Below are positions 21,001 to 30,504 of a stretch of 64,000 nucleotides of DNA, piece after piece. The position numbers were made by a program, and so were the translations under genes. This DNA comes from Acidisoma sp. PAMC 29798. GTDB taxonomy: Bacteria > Pseudomonadota > Alphaproteobacteria > Acetobacterales > Acetobacteraceae. How positions within the stretch are numbered: the stretch's first letter is position 1; each line of letters starts with the position of its first letter. The notes below the pieces were generated by a model. That model did no database searches. It was not told the DNA's origin and was given only the letters and a program-made list of their open reading frames with translations. Location of the stretch: assembly GCF_030252425.1 (NCBI RefSeq), contig NZ_CP126994.1:2475001-2539000 (forward strand), read 5' to 3'.

Positions 21001-21349
21001 CCCTGGTGAAGCCGGACCAGGCGATGGCGAGATGGCCGATGCCGAAATCGACGTCAGGTGCCGCCACGGCCACGACTCGGCCGATCTTGGGCAACAGCCA
21101 CGACAGATCGACCGGCCCCTGCGCCGCACGCCAGGCGAGGGCCGAGCCGCCGATGGCGACGAAGAGCAGGCTGCCCTCCGCCAGCAGGATCAAGGCGGTG
21201 CCTGGCCAGCGCCACCACCAGCCGCGCTTGACACGGCGGCGGGGCGGTATCGGCTCCGGCTCCCAAGCCTGACCCGTCGGACCCGTATAGGCCGGATCGC
21301 GAGAGGCCGGGCCGCGATAGGCCGGCCCTTGACCGTCAGCGGCGGTCAT
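18002..21349 (-). CDS. Large AsmA-like/DUF3971 envelope protein (YhdP-type)
   Basis: A 1115-residue protein. The N-terminal 50 residues are cytoplasmic, Pro/Arg-rich and contain short repeats (AYRGP, AYTGP); one membrane anchor follows (about 52-75, [19 protein letters not shown]). The long periplasmic part is rich in beta-strand repeats. The C-terminal third (MEDFQLGDAP-like [53 protein letters not shown]) matches the AsmA-like/DUF3971 proteins related to YhdP and TamB, which bridge inner and outer membranes for lipid transport. The specific cargo is unknown. The start is the ATG at 21349, 17 bp from the divergent glnE. Confidence 0.8.
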   Translation of the reverse strand: MTAADGQGPAYRGPASRDPAYTGPTGQAWEPEPIPPRRRVKRGWWWRWPGTALILLAEGSLLFVAIGGSALAWRAAQGPVDLSWLLPKIGRVVAVAAPDVDFGIGHLAIAWSGFTRGPDQPIQLVAEKTHVTDARAGYSVSIDHLAVDLSAAWAVRGVVAPRVMTVVGPRVVLRQTLPTATAEARPVIRRQRITVAEVLRLLAQPPGTDQHLVVVRPKALVQLRRLTVEGGEFTLEPLPDAKGNQPPTLKGSAFTLDLTRATSGGVTGSFSAIAAALPAAKSGDVTGTVALETNGTLRLRAQASLADPARLMAATDVAAGIPVPAFPVTAQGDVSITPDLALTALKATIQGGSGQLLFGGAQIPIKAVAVGVTGDVNHLVLDPTSHIALGPVSNQPPPTITLGGQTNRAAPGYTATLTLKIDHVGGTDLGVYWPPQVAKGAQQWVSKQIKDGAAHDGAFQFGLTAPTDLSDVALVSASGQVLASGLTVTWLPPIPPMTQVEGIVALDGTDAVKVTVSHAQQGAMTVSNGSLLISKLSAPIQPAALTVTVGGTLADAIALINHPRLHLLSNLPVPFNATAGTFMTTVHIGLPLKKTIMAADVTVGVHADIKNAQLAKLLAGQSLTDGNFSIDATAAKLHLTGQANLAAIPTRTTLDADFTKGPPTQVQLHLTADATATPANLKAAGLPTGGVLRGSAQMGVTVTALRSGRTDIDATATLPLRNLSFDQIGWQGGAGDAHATAHVALQGSRILTIDKISLTGAGTQLSARSTVTNGRLSSLTIDRLVLGRTDLHGNVVLPATAADPYVFKVAGAALDLSTPFKGPKPTTTSVAGTNQALSSISSKSTFQRHSPWRATVQLDRIIFGATPQGTSRELDRVSGNAADDGIIVTNADVSLVVPPSGRPSRLVIAAAGNNTRRVTLVNGDFGGLLKAVNAYDAITGGALHVDAVYDDKQADHPLAGTIEMDEFQLGDAPTAARMLQLMTLYGVADLLHGPGVHFKRMIAPFRLANQRLDLIEARAYSESLGLTAKGSIDLPRNVFDIQGTIVPAYFFNALLGNIPLIGKLFSPEKGGGLFAAKFALTGPIDNPQVHVNPLSLVTPGFLRGLFGKTSPTAMK

Positions 21350-21366
21350 GGCCAGCCTGACGCGGC

Positions 21367-24312
21367 ATGACCGTCCCCGCAATCCAGAGTCCTTGGCACG
21401 TTCACTGGCCTGAAGCGGGCGACGCCGATGCCGCCGCGCGCTTCGTCGCCACGTTCCAAACGACGGCCGGTGAACCGGACGTGCCATTGGCGATGCTGCG
21501 CGCCATCGGTGGCAATAGCCCCTATCTGTCCGAACTCGCTCTGCGTGAGCCGGCCGTGCTGCGGGATGTGGCGGCGCACGGGCCAGACGCCGCTGCCCAA
21601 CGCGCCTTTGCGGCCCTCGCCGCGACGCCCTTCGCAGCCACGCCCGATCGGGTCGCCGCCGCCATGCGGCAAGCCAAACGCACGGTCGCGCTGATCGCCG
21701 CCTTGGGCGACATTGGCGGCGCGTGGTCCTTGTCGCGCGTCACCGGCGCGCTGTCCCGCCTTGCGGAAGAGACGCTGCAACTCGGCTGCCGCCATCTGCT
21801 GGCGCGGGCCCATACGCGCGGCGAGATCATCCTGCCCGCGCCTGAGCGCGACCCTGCCGAGGGCAGCGGCCTGATCGTTCTCGCACTCGGCAAGCTCGGC
21901 GGCCGGGAACTCAATTATTCGAGCGATATCGACCTCATCGTGTTTTTCGATCCGGCAGCGGCGGCGTTCCCGAGCGACACTATTGCCGCATTCTATGCAC
22001 GCCTTGCCAGAGACTTGGTGACGCTGATGGAAGCCCGCGATGCCGGTGGTTACGTTTTTCGCGTCGATCTTCGCCTGCGGCCAGATCCGGCGGCGATGCC
22101 CCTGGCGGTTTCCGTGCCGGCCGCCCTCACCTATTACGAAACCGTCGGCCGAAATTGGGAGCGTGCTGCATTCCTGAAGGCGCGGCCGGTCGCCGGTGAT
22201 ATCGGTCTGGGGCAGGATTTTCTCGAAGCACTGCGGCCTTTTATCTGGCGTCGTCATCTCGATTTCGCGGCGATTGCCGATATCAACGCCATGAAGCGGC
22301 GCATGGATGCACATCGCGGCGGACCCATCCCAAACGGCCCCGATCCGGTGGCGCGCGTCACCGGTCACAATCTGAAGATCGGCCGGGGCGGCATTCGCGA
22401 GATCGAGTTCTTGGCCCAGACCCAGCAACTTGTGTGGGGCGGGCGGGAGCCTGTGCTGCGCGTCGGTGCCACGCTGCCCGCGCTGCGCCTGCTGTCGCGG
22501 CTGCGCCATATGTCGAGCGATACCGCCGCCATTCTGACACGGGCCTATCGCTTCCTGCGCCAGGTCGAGCATCGCGTGCAGATGGTCGCGGACCGCCAGA
22601 CCCATGCCCTGCCTGAGACCGCCTTCGGCGTCGGCAGCGTCGCGACCTTCATGGGTTTCGCGACCCCGCGTGCCTTTGCCGAAACACTGCTGACGCATCT
22701 GATGGCCGTACAGGCGATCTACGACTCCTATTTCGATTCCAGGGACGATGCCGATGTCATCGAATTCGGCGCCCCCGATACGCCGCCGCCCATCGAAACC
22801 CTGCGTCGCCTTCAGGCGCTAGGCTTTGCGGATTGCCCGAAGATCGTCGCGGCCATTCGGCGCTGGTTGGCTGGGCAGCCGAGGGCATTGCGATCCGAAC
22901 GCGCGAGGGCCCTGCTGGAGCCGCTGCTGACGCATATCCTCACATCGCTCGCGGCACAGCCCGAGCCGGATCATGCCTTCGCGCGCTTCGACCATTTCAT
23001 CGCAGGCCTTCCCGCCGGCATCCAATTGCTGTCGCTGTTCCAGCACAACCCGGCGCTGATTGACCGCATCGCCGCCCTTCTGGGCGCCGCGCCCGCCCTC
23101 GCCGATCATCTCGCGCTCCATCCCGGCTCGCTGGAAGGACTGCTCGCCTCGGATGAGACGCGGGCGGACCCCGCCCGCGTGCTCGGCCGGCAATTGGGTG
23201 ACGCACGCACCTTGGAAGACAGCATCGGCCTGACCCGCCACTTCGTCAGTGAAGAGAGCTTCCGTATCGGCGTCGCGACGCTTGAAGGGCGCATGGATGT
23301 GGACGCCGCCGGCATCGCCCGCGCTGCTTTGGCGGACGCTGCCTTGGGGGCTGTGCTCGGCGCGGTGGTGGCGAGCCATACCGACCGCTATGGCTGGCTG
23401 CCTGGCGCCGGCTTCGCCATCGTGCTGATGGGCAAGGGCGGCGGCCGGGAAATGATGCCGGGCTCCGACCTCGACCTCATGTTCATCTATGATCAGGCAG
23501 AGGAGGCAGCCGAAAGTGTCGGGCCGAAACCGCTGGCACCGAGCCAATGGTTCGCGCGACTGACCACCACCTTTACCACGGCCCTCACGGCCCAGGGCGT
23601 CGAGGGGCCGATGTATCAGGTGGACATGCGGCTGCGGCCCTCGGGCAATCAGGGTCCCGTCGCCGTCAGCTTGCCGGCCTTTCGCATTTACCATGCCGAG
23701 CAGGCCTGGACCTGGGAGCAGATGGCCCTGACCCGCGCCCGCGTCGTCGCCGGCATCGACCCCTTCCGCACCAAAGTCGATGCCGCGATCCTGGAAGGAT
23801 TGCGCCCGCGCCGGACGGCGGCCCTGCTGCGGGAGAATGCACAGGCCATGCGGCGGCGCCTGCTGCAGGAATTGCCGCCGATCGGCCCCTGGGATGTGAA
23901 GCTGCGTGCGGGCGGGCTGATGGAAGTGGAGTTCGTGGCGCAAGTGCTGCAACTCATCCATTTCGTGGACCGCCCGACGTTGCGCAGCACGACCACGCGC
24001 ATCGCCCTCGCGAACCTTGCCGAGATCGGCGCCATCGACGGGGCGGAGGCCGCGACCCTGATCGCCGCTGACCACCTGTGGCGGACGATCCAGACCATGC
24101 TGCGGCTGACCGTGGGCGAAATGACGGGCCTAGCCCTGCCCAAACCCTCCGCGCGGACCTTGCTCGCCGCCACCGATGAGGCGACGATAGAGGGATTGCG
24201 ACTGACGATTGCGCGCACCGCCGAGGCTGTGCGTGACAGCTTTATCCGCCATATCGGCGATCCGGGGCCGATCGACGCCCCAGCACCCCATCCCCCAAGC
24301 CGCAGACGCTAA
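21367..24312 (+). CDS. glnE: Bifunctional glutamine synthetase adenylyltransferase/deadenylase
   Basis: A 981-residue enzyme controlling glutamine synthetase by adding and removing AMP. It has two nucleotidyltransferase domains. The N-terminal deadenylase has LGKLGGRELNYSSDIDLIVF (about residue 178), and the C-terminal adenylylase has GGGREMMPGSDLDLMFIYD (about residue 690). Each is followed by a GlnD-like helical region (GRGGIREIEFLAQ, RAGGLMEVEFVAQ). PII proteins regulate both activities in the family. It is followed 12 bp later by bcp in the same direction. Confidence 0.95.
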   Translation: MTVPAIQSPWHVHWPEAGDADAAARFVATFQTTAGEPDVPLAMLRAIGGNSPYLSELALREPAVLRDVAAHGPDAAAQRAFAALAATPFAATPDRVAAAMRQAKRTVALIAALGDIGGAWSLSRVTGALSRLAEETLQLGCRHLLARAHTRGEIILPAPERDPAEGSGLIVLALGKLGGRELNYSSDIDLIVFFDPAAAAFPSDTIAAFYARLARDLVTLMEARDAGGYVFRVDLRLRPDPAAMPLAVSVPAALTYYETVGRNWERAAFLKARPVAGDIGLGQDFLEALRPFIWRRHLDFAAIADINAMKRRMDAHRGGPIPNGPDPVARVTGHNLKIGRGGIREIEFLAQTQQLVWGGREPVLRVGATLPALRLLSRLRHMSSDTAAILTRAYRFLRQVEHRVQMVADRQTHALPETAFGVGSVATFMGFATPRAFAETLLTHLMAVQAIYDSYFDSRDDADVIEFGAPDTPPPIETLRRLQALGFADCPKIVAAIRRWLAGQPRALRSERARALLEPLLTHILTSLAAQPEPDHAFARFDHFIAGLPAGIQLLSLFQHNPALIDRIAALLGAAPALADHLALHPGSLEGLLASDETRADPARVLGRQLGDARTLEDSIGLTRHFVSEESFRIGVATLEGRMDVDAAGIARAALADAALGAVLGAVVASHTDRYGWLPGAGFAIVLMGKGGGREMMPGSDLDLMFIYDQAEEAAESVGPKPLAPSQWFARLTTTFTTALTAQGVEGPMYQVDMRLRPSGNQGPVAVSLPAFRIYHAEQAWTWEQMALTRARVVAGIDPFRTKVDAAILEGLRPRRTAALLRENAQAMRRRLLQELPPIGPWDVKLRAGGLMEVEFVAQVLQLIHFVDRPTLRSTTTRIALANLAEIGAIDGAEAATLIAADHLWRTIQTMLRLTVGEMTGLALPKPSARTLLAATDEATIEGLRLTIARTAEAVRDSFIRHIGDPGPIDAPAPHPPSRRR

Positions 24313-24324
24313 AGGAGCAGCAGA

Positions 24325-24792
24325 ATGAGCGTGAACGAGGGCGACACCGCACCCGATTTCGAAATGCCCGCCTCGGGCGGACGCACCGTCCGGCTGAGCG
24401 ACTACACCGGCAAACCCTTCCTGCTCTACTTTTATCCGAAGGCCGATACGCCCGGCTGCACCACGGAAGCCTGCGCCTTCCAGGAAGCGCTGCCGCAATT
24501 GGGCCATGTCGGCCTGGACGTCATTGGCGTGTCGAAGGACCCGATGAAGCCGATCGAGAAATTCGCCGCCAAATACAACCTCACCTTCCCGCTCGCCTCG
24601 GATGAGGGCACGGACGTGACCGAGCGCTATGGCTGCTGGGCCGAGAAGGCGATGTACGGCAAGAAATACATGGGCATCGAACGCAGCACCTTCCTGATCG
24701 ACAAACACGGCAAGATCGCCCGCGCCTGGCGCAAGGTCTCGGTCAACGGCCATGCCGCCGAGGTGCTCAAGGCCGCTCAGGCGCTCGGCTGA
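24325..24792 (+). CDS. bcp: Thiol peroxidase, BCP-type peroxiredoxin
   Basis: A 155-residue peroxiredoxin that reduces peroxides. The peroxidatic Cys is C45 and the likely resolving Cys is C50, in ADTPGCTTEACAFQ, the arrangement of E. coli Bcp. FLLYFYPKADTPG and GVSKDPMKPIEKFAAKYNLTFPL are typical. GGAGCAGCAG lies before the ATG. The rbsK-like gene begins 4 bp after the stop, so they may be co-transcribed with glnE. Confidence 0.93.
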   Translation: MSVNEGDTAPDFEMPASGGRTVRLSDYTGKPFLLYFYPKADTPGCTTEACAFQEALPQLGHVGLDVIGVSKDPMKPIEKFAAKYNLTFPLASDEGTDVTERYGCWAEKAMYGKKYMGIERSTFLIDKHGKIARAWRKVSVNGHAAEVLKAAQALG

Positions 24793-24796
24793 CGCC

Positions 24797-25708
24797 ATGA
24801 TCGTCGTGATGGGTATCTTCGCCGCCGACCTCACCTTCCTGACGCCGAAGCTGCCGGCCTGGAGCGAGACGGTGATGGGCAGCGGCTTTCGCATCGGGCC
24901 GGGCGGCAAGGGATCGAACCAGGCGATTGCCATCGCCCGGCTGGCCGCGCCGGTGCAGCTTCTCGCCAAGATCGGCCGGGACGAGTTCGGCGCCATGGCT
25001 CGCCGTGTCTATGAGACCGAGGGTGTCGGCACCGACTTTCTGTATGAGAGTGCGGATCAGCCGACCGGCACCGCCGCCATCATCATCGACGATGCCCAGG
25101 GCGAGAATGCCATCATCGTCGTGCCCGGCGCGGCGGCGGCCCTGACCGAGGCCGAGATCGATCGGGCCGGCGATGCCATCGGCAGTGCGGTGGTGTTTCT
25201 CACCCAACTCGAAACGCCGATGGCCACCGTTCTGCAAGGTCTGACGGAAGCCCGCAGGCGGGGCGTGACGACCATCCTCAATCCGGCACCGGCCTTTCCG
25301 CTGACCGATGAGGTGCTGCGCCTTGTGGATATCCTGACACCGAACGAGACCGAGGCCGCGATGCTGTCCGGACTACCCGTGGGCAATGCGGCGGAGGCCG
25401 CGCGCGCCGCCGATGTCTTGATCGCGCGGGGCGCGGGCGCTGTGGTCATCACCATGGGGGCAGCCGGTGCGTTGCTGCGCCAGAATGGGCAGACCATCAC
25501 AGTGCCGGCGGTGAAGGCCGGTCCGGTCATCGACACGACAGGTGCGGGCGATTCCTTCAACGGCGCCATCGCCGTAGCGCTGTCTGAGGGGCGCACGCTG
25601 GCCGAAGCCCTCGGCTTCGCTTGCGCCGTCGCGGGGTTGAAGGTGACCCGCGCAGGCGCGGGCGCCGGCATGCCGCACCGCGCCGAGGTTGACGCGCTTC
25701 TAGGTTAA
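24797..25708 (+). CDS. rbsK: PfkB-family carbohydrate kinase, ribokinase-like
   Basis: A 303-residue sugar kinase. RIGPGGKGSNQAIAIARL near residue 35 is the PfkB signature 1; LTPNETEAAMLSG and DTTGAGDSFNGAIAVAL (with the catalytic Asp) are the ATP-binding and signature 2 regions. These match ribokinase, which phosphorylates ribose at O5. No ribose transporter is adjacent, so the substrate could be another sugar. The ATG at 24797 is used; an upstream in-frame start lies inside bcp. Confidence 0.82.
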   Translation: MIVVMGIFAADLTFLTPKLPAWSETVMGSGFRIGPGGKGSNQAIAIARLAAPVQLLAKIGRDEFGAMARRVYETEGVGTDFLYESADQPTGTAAIIIDDAQGENAIIVVPGAAAALTEAEIDRAGDAIGSAVVFLTQLETPMATVLQGLTEARRRGVTTILNPAPAFPLTDEVLRLVDILTPNETEAAMLSGLPVGNAAEAARAADVLIARGAGAVVITMGAAGALLRQNGQTITVPAVKAGPVIDTTGAGDSFNGAIAVALSEGRTLAEALGFACAVAGLKVTRAGAGAGMPHRAEVDALLG

Positions 25709-25710
25709 AC

Positions 25711-25784
25711 TGCGGATAACGCTGCGCTTTCCTGCCCTACGCGACCGCGACCTCATAGGGAGGAAAAGCGCAGCGTCTTCCGCC
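25711..25784. repeat. Paired family A palindromic repeats
   Basis: Two inverted half elements, GCGGATAACGCTGCGCTTTCC... (from about 25712) and AGGGAGGAAAAGCGCAGCGTCTTCCGCC (ending 25784), are separated by about 20 bp. They match the core of the 12442 repeat. The pair lies between the convergent rbsK and the small gene at 25799. Confidence 0.65.
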
Positions 25785-25798
25785 GAAACCTTCGCTGA

Positions 25799-25999
25799 CT
25801 ACTTCTTGGTGGCGCGGATGGAGAAGGAGGCGGCACCACGGCGATCGAGCACTTCCCGGCGGGCCGTCTCCTCGGTCAGCAGCTCGAACACGCGGCCGAT
25901 CGGCACACCAAGGGCGGCGGCGGCACGCTTCATCGACAGGCCCTCGTCATGCACAAGGCGCCAAGCTTCGGATCGGGGATTTTCTGGCGCGAGAGCCAT
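25799..25999 (-). CDS. Small protein with HTH-like segment, unknown function
   Basis: A 66-residue protein. WRLVHDEGLSMKRAAAALGVPIGRVFELL resembles a helix-turn-helix of the homeodomain or sigma-4 type, ending in a basic tail (SIRATKK). AGGAAGA precedes the ATG at suitable spacing. It could be a small DNA-binding regulator; no family name can be given. Confidence 0.55.
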   Translation of the reverse strand: MALAPENPRSEAWRLVHDEGLSMKRAAAALGVPIGRVFELLTEETARREVLDRRGAASFSIRATKK

Positions 26000-26243
26000 G
26001 GACAGTCTTCCTCAAAGTATCGGGCGGCAACAGGCCACCCATCGACAATCATTGAGCCTACACCCAATGGAGCCGGCTTGCCCGCGTTAATCCGTCATAG
26101 GACCCGGCACCTATCTCAAGAGGGCTTCTGGCCGCGCCAGTCGCCGTCCATCATGACTTTCGGTGGTCCCCCCATAGCGATGGGCCGTCGCATCCCTATC
26201 TCCATGCCTGCGCGCATCCGCCGCGCACATGGAGCCGACCCGC

Positions 26244-27125
26244 ATGGCCGACCAGCCCCCCGATCCCAAAGACCCCACGGCACCCGCGGATTTCGACAGC
26301 AGCCGAATTCCGAAGGCGCCCTATCAACAGGTCCTGACTGGCCAGCCCGCACTGGTCACGGGCGCCAATTCCGGCATCGGCAAGGCCGTGGCGCTGGGCC
26401 TTGCCCGCGCCGGCGCCGATGTCGTTGTCAATTACGTGACCCATCCCGAAACCGCCGATGCGGTGGTGCAGGAGATCGAGGCGATGGGCCGCCGCGCCAT
26501 CGCGCTCAAGGCCGATGTCAGCAGTGAGGTTGAGGTCGAGAAGATGTTCGCCGATGCCATCGCGCATTTCGGCACCCTCCACATCGTCGTCAGCAATGCC
26601 GGCCTGCAGCGCGATTCCAAGTTCGACGAAATGACGCTGGAAGAGTGGAACGCCGTCATTAGCGTGAATCTCACTGGCCAGTTCCTGTGCACCCGCGCCG
26701 CCACGCGCGAATTCAAACGCCGCGGCGTCGTGCCCAGCGTGTCACAGGCGGCCGGCAAGATTATTTGCATGAGTTCGGTGCATCAGGTCATTCCCTGGGC
26801 CGGCCACGCCAATTATGCGGCGTCCAAAGGCGGCGTCATGCTGCTGATGAAGACGATTGCTCAGGAGCTGGCGCCGCACTTCATTCGCGTCAACAGCATC
26901 GCGCCGGGCGCCATTCGCACGCCGATCAATACTTCGGCCTGGGAAACGCCCGAAGCCTATGCCGACCTGATGACGCTGGTGCCCTATAAGCGCATCGGCG
27001 AACCGGATGACATCGCCCAGGCGGCGGTGTGGCTTGCCTCGGAGGCGGCCGATTATGTCACCGGCACGACGCTCTTCGTCGATGGCGGCATGACGCTCTA
27101 TCCCGGCTTCGCGACGGGCGGCTGA
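26244..27125 (+). CDS. SDR family oxidoreductase, glucose 1-dehydrogenase-like
   Basis: A 293-residue SDR with an N-terminal extension rich in Pro and Asp before the cofactor motif TGANSGIGKAVALGLA (about residue 38). SNAGLQ, the catalytic Ser in CMSSVHQVIPW and NYAASK (YxxxK) follow; FVDGGMTLYPGF ends it. The HQVIPWAGHANYAASKGG block is typical of bacterial glucose 1-dehydrogenase-like SDRs. I prefer the ATG at 26244 over one at 26229 because GGAG lies 9 bp before it. It opens a rightward six-gene cluster and the next gene starts 3 bp later. Confidence 0.85.
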   Translation: MADQPPDPKDPTAPADFDSSRIPKAPYQQVLTGQPALVTGANSGIGKAVALGLARAGADVVVNYVTHPETADAVVQEIEAMGRRAIALKADVSSEVEVEKMFADAIAHFGTLHIVVSNAGLQRDSKFDEMTLEEWNAVISVNLTGQFLCTRAATREFKRRGVVPSVSQAAGKIICMSSVHQVIPWAGHANYAASKGGVMLLMKTIAQELAPHFIRVNSIAPGAIRTPINTSAWETPEAYADLMTLVPYKRIGEPDDIAQAAVWLASEAADYVTGTTLFVDGGMTLYPGFATGG

Positions 27126-27128
27126 GAG

Positions 27129-28697
27129 ATGGCGGGCGAACATTACGACATCATCGTCATCGGCAGCGGCCCGGGCGGCGGCGCACTCGCGCAACGCCTG
27201 GCGCCGACCGGCAAGCGCATCCTGATTCTGGAGCGTGGCGACTATCTGCCCCGTTCGCCCGCCAATTGGGATTCCAAGACCGTCTTCGTGGATGGGGCCT
27301 ATCAGGTGGACGACACCTGGTACGGCCGCGACGGCAGCAGCTTTCACCCCGGCTTGCACCGCTTTGTCGGCGGCAATTCCAAAGTCTATGGCGCGGCGCT
27401 GTTTCGCCTGCGCGCCGAGGATTTCGAGGAAGTCCAGCATCAAGACGGCATTTCCCCGGCTTGGCCCCTGAAATACGATGTGTTTGAGCCTTACTACGCT
27501 GAAGCCGAACGCCTGTTCCATGTCCATGGCGAACGTGGCGAGGACCCGCTGGAGCCTGCCGCCAGCGGCCCTTACCCCTATCCGCCGGTCTCGCATGAGC
27601 CGAAGATCCAGCAATTGAACGACGGATTGGCGCAACAGGGCTTGCACCCCTTCCACCTGCCGCTGGGCATTCTGCTGGATGAAAAGAACGGCAAGCCGAC
27701 ACCGACCAGCATTTGTATTCGCTGCGATGCCTTCGATGGTTTTCCCTGCCTGCTCAACGGCAAGGCGGATGCGCAGGTCATCTGCATCGACCCCACGCTC
27801 GCGGCCTATCCCAATGTGACGCTGCTGACCGGCGCCTATGTGACGAAGCTCACGACCGATGCCGGCGGCGGTCATGTCGATGGTGTCATCGTCGAGCGGA
27901 ATGGCACCGAGGAGGTCTATACGGCGGATATCGTGGTGGTTGCCTGCGGTGCCTTGTCATCGGCCTTGCTGCTGCTGCGATCCGGCAATGACCGTCATCC
28001 CAATGGCCTCGCCAATGGCTCCGACCAGGTCGGCCGCAATTACATCCGGCACAATATGAGCGTGCTGATGGCGATCCTGCGCGAACCCAACCACACCATC
28101 TTTCAAAAGACGCTCGCCCTGAGCGACTATTACTTCAAGTCGGACGATTGGGAATTTCCGCTCGGCCTGATCCAGATGTGCGCGACCTCCCATGCCGAGC
28201 AGATCAAGGCGGAGTCCCTGCCCGGATGGCTGGAATGGCTGCCGGACATTCCCTTCGACAAGATGGCCGAGCATTCGATGGATTTCTGGCTGCAGAGCGA
28301 AGATCTGCCACGCCCCGAGAACCGCATCTATTACGACGGTGACCGCGTCGTGCTGGACGTGACCGAAAACAATATGGAGGCGCATCATCGCCTCAAGAAA
28401 AAACTCGAAAAGATGATGAACGCCATCGGCGCGCATCCGAGGCTGCTGGAACGCAGCCTGTATCTGGGCAAGGGCATTCCGATCAGCGGCACAGCGCATC
28501 AGGCCGGCACGGCAAGATTCGGCACCGACCCTGCGACATCGGTGCTCGACCTCGACTGCAAGGCGCATGAACTCGACAACCTCTATGTCGCCGATGCCTC
28601 GTTCTTTCCGTCCATCGGGGCGGTGAACCCGACGCTCACCATCATCGCCAATGCCCTGCGGGTGGCCGACCGCATCAAGGAGCGTCTCGGCGCATGA
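27129..28697 (+). CDS. GMC family FAD-dependent oxidoreductase
   Basis: A 522-residue flavoprotein. The N-terminal FAD-binding motif is IGSGPGGGALAQRLA; GNSKVYGAALFRLR is the substrate/FAD loop. The C-terminal GMC domain shows GTAHQAGTARFGTD with catalytic His and NLYVADASFFPSIGAVNPTL. GMC enzymes oxidise alcohols or sugars, often passing electrons to quinone or cytochrome; the substrate here is unknown. No signal peptide is visible. It overlaps the DoxX-like gene by 4 bp and follows an SDR, suggesting a sugar or polyol oxidation pathway. Confidence 0.88.
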   Translation: MAGEHYDIIVIGSGPGGGALAQRLAPTGKRILILERGDYLPRSPANWDSKTVFVDGAYQVDDTWYGRDGSSFHPGLHRFVGGNSKVYGAALFRLRAEDFEEVQHQDGISPAWPLKYDVFEPYYAEAERLFHVHGERGEDPLEPAASGPYPYPPVSHEPKIQQLNDGLAQQGLHPFHLPLGILLDEKNGKPTPTSICIRCDAFDGFPCLLNGKADAQVICIDPTLAAYPNVTLLTGAYVTKLTTDAGGGHVDGVIVERNGTEEVYTADIVVVACGALSSALLLLRSGNDRHPNGLANGSDQVGRNYIRHNMSVLMAILREPNHTIFQKTLALSDYYFKSDDWEFPLGLIQMCATSHAEQIKAESLPGWLEWLPDIPFDKMAEHSMDFWLQSEDLPRPENRIYYDGDRVVLDVTENNMEAHHRLKKKLEKMMNAIGAHPRLLERSLYLGKGIPISGTAHQAGTARFGTDPATSVLDLDCKAHELDNLYVADASFFPSIGAVNPTLTIIANALRVADRIKERLGA

Positions 28698-29155
28698 CCT
28701 TCGCCTTCATCGTCACCTTGGCCGTGCGCTACCTGCTGGTGGTGCTGTTCTTCCCCTTCAGCGCTCTCGACAAAACCTTGAATTTTGCGGGCGCGGTTGG
28801 GCAGGCGCAGCAGGTGTTCAAGGCCCGGCCGATGGCCTTGGCCCTGATCGCCATCGGCCTGGCGGTGGAGATCCTGATGCCGCTTGGTATCCTCACCGGC
28901 GTCGCGGATCGTCTGGCCGCCTTCATCATGGCCGGCTATTGCGCGATGACGGCGCTTTTGTTCAAGCAATTCTGGGCGCCGGGCGATTTCTGGGCCCATG
29001 GTGAGAGCAAGGGTCGTGACCTGTTCTGGGATTTCCTCAAGAACTTCTCCCTCGCCGGGGGCTTTCTGCTCATCACCGTGGGCCTGAATGGCACGGGCCT
29101 GCACGCCTTCCTGTCGGACCCCCTGGCCTCGACCCATCCTTATACGACGCACTGA
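28694..29155 (+). CDS. DoxX-like membrane protein
   Basis: A 153-residue integral membrane protein with about four hydrophobic helices (residues 5-25, 48-70, 72-92, 115-135). FSALDKTLNF, ALIAIGLAVEILMPLGIL and FWAHGESKGRDLFWDFLKNFSLAGGFLL match DoxX-like proteins, some of which are quinone-linked partners of oxidoreductases. Its start overlaps the GMC stop as ATGA, so it may serve as that enzyme's membrane anchor or quinone-reducing partner. That role is inference. Confidence 0.78.
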   Translation: MTFAFIVTLAVRYLLVVLFFPFSALDKTLNFAGAVGQAQQVFKARPMALALIAIGLAVEILMPLGILTGVADRLAAFIMAGYCAMTALLFKQFWAPGDFWAHGESKGRDLFWDFLKNFSLAGGFLLITVGLNGTGLHAFLSDPLASTHPYTTH

Positions 29156-29167
29156 CCGGAGGCCGTG

Positions 29168-29608
29168 ATGCCTGACACACCGCGCGTTCCCTATTGGCAT
29201 CTTTGGTGCGACGACCAGGGCGTCAGCCACCAGACGCAATGCGCGCTGACGGACTGGGCGCTGAAGGGCGTCGGCAATGCCGCGCCGCAATGGAACAACC
29301 CGCAAGACCGGGCGGACTCCACCGTTGTTTTCACAGTTCAACCCGTCGGTTGGGTGGGCGACTGGCATGAGAATCCCGCCCCGCAATGGATCACTGTCTT
29401 GTCAGGCCGGTGGTGGATCGAGGCGATGGACGGCACGCGCATCGAACAAGGTCCGGGCGAGTTCTCCCTCGGCGAGGATCAAGGCTGCGTCGCCGATGGC
29501 GCGGGCCGCAAAGGCCATCGCTCCGGCACGATCGGGGACCAGCCGGCGGTGTTGATGACGGTGCAATTGCATGTGCCGCCGGTCCATACGCCCTGCCATT
29601 TCAAGTGA
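29168..29608 (+). CDS. Cupin-domain protein
   Basis: A 146-residue cupin-like protein. DWHENPAPQWITVLSGRWWIEAMDG is the first cupin motif (with His and Glu-like metal ligands), and GPGEFSLGEDQG and KGHRSGTIGDQP fit the second half. GGAGG lies 5 bp before the ATG at 29168, favouring it over a GTG one codon earlier. The stop shares a base with the next start (TGATG). The function is unknown; small cupins often isomerise sugars or bind acids. Confidence 0.75.
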   Translation: MPDTPRVPYWHLWCDDQGVSHQTQCALTDWALKGVGNAAPQWNNPQDRADSTVVFTVQPVGWVGDWHENPAPQWITVLSGRWWIEAMDGTRIEQGPGEFSLGEDQGCVADGAGRKGHRSGTIGDQPAVLMTVQLHVPPVHTPCHFK

Positions 29609-30504
29609 TGGACGGGTTCGAGATCATCGATCCGCGCTTTAAGGCGCTGGTGCTGCCGAATGCACCGCTGGAGACACTCGGGGACGGGTTTCGCTGGCTT
29701 GAAGGACCTGTCTGGTTCGCGGATCTCGACTGCCTGCTCGTCAGTGACCTGCCCAATGACCGCATCCTGTGTTGGACGGAGTCCGGCGGGGTGTCGGTGT
29801 TCCGTCAACCGAGCGGGTTCGCCAATGGCCATACGCGCGATCGGCAGGGCCGGCTGATCGGCTGCTCGCACCGCGACCGCTGCGTCACCCGCACCGAGCT
29901 GGACGGCACCATCACCATCCTCGCCGACCGCTATCAGGGCAAACGGCTGAATGCGCCGAATGATGTCGTCTGCAAATCGGACGGCAGCCTGTGGTTCAGC
30001 GACCCTCTGTACGGCATCAGCACCGATTACGAAGGCGGCAAACAGATGTCGGAACTGCCGCCGACGCTGTATCGGCTCGACCCGAATGGCGATCTCACCG
30101 TGGTGGCCGATGATTTCGACGGGCCCAATGGCTTATGCTTTTCGCCGGATGAAAGCCGGCTCTATGTCGCAGAAAGCGGCGCCCAATTCGCGAGTGATCC
30201 CGTGCAGCATATTCGCGTTTTCGATGTCGTGGATAAACGTTTGACCAATGCGCGTGTGTTTCACACGATATCGCCCGGCTTTGCAGACGGCTTTTGCTGC
30301 GATGAGGATGGCCGCATCTGGAGCAGTGCGGCCGATGGCGTGCATTGCATCCACCCGAGCGGCGTGCTGCTCGGCAAGATCAAGGTGCCGTCCGTCGTCT
30401 CCAACCTCACCTTCGGCGGCCGCCACCGCAGCCGGCTGTTCCTCTGCGCCTCTCACACGCTGTATGCGATCTACACCAATGTGCGGGGCGCGGCGCGGCC
30501 ATGA
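29608..30504 (+). CDS. SMP-30/gluconolactonase/LRE family protein
   Basis: A 298-residue six-bladed propeller lactonase. Metal ligands are seen in WLEGPVWF (Glu), LNAPNDVVCKSDGSLWFSDPLYG (Asn) and DGPNGLCFSPDESRLYVAES (Asp). GFADGFCCDEDGRIWSS is a further family motif. It would hydrolyse aldonolactones from the sugar dehydrogenase/oxidase encoded upstream. It starts at 29608 and overlaps the VOC gene by 4 bp. Confidence 0.88.
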   Translation: MDGFEIIDPRFKALVLPNAPLETLGDGFRWLEGPVWFADLDCLLVSDLPNDRILCWTESGGVSVFRQPSGFANGHTRDRQGRLIGCSHRDRCVTRTELDGTITILADRYQGKRLNAPNDVVCKSDGSLWFSDPLYGISTDYEGGKQMSELPPTLYRLDPNGDLTVVADDFDGPNGLCFSPDESRLYVAESGAQFASDPVQHIRVFDVVDKRLTNARVFHTISPGFADGFCCDEDGRIWSSAADGVHCIHPSGVLLGKIKVPSVVSNLTFGGRHRSRLFLCASHTLYAIYTNVRGAARP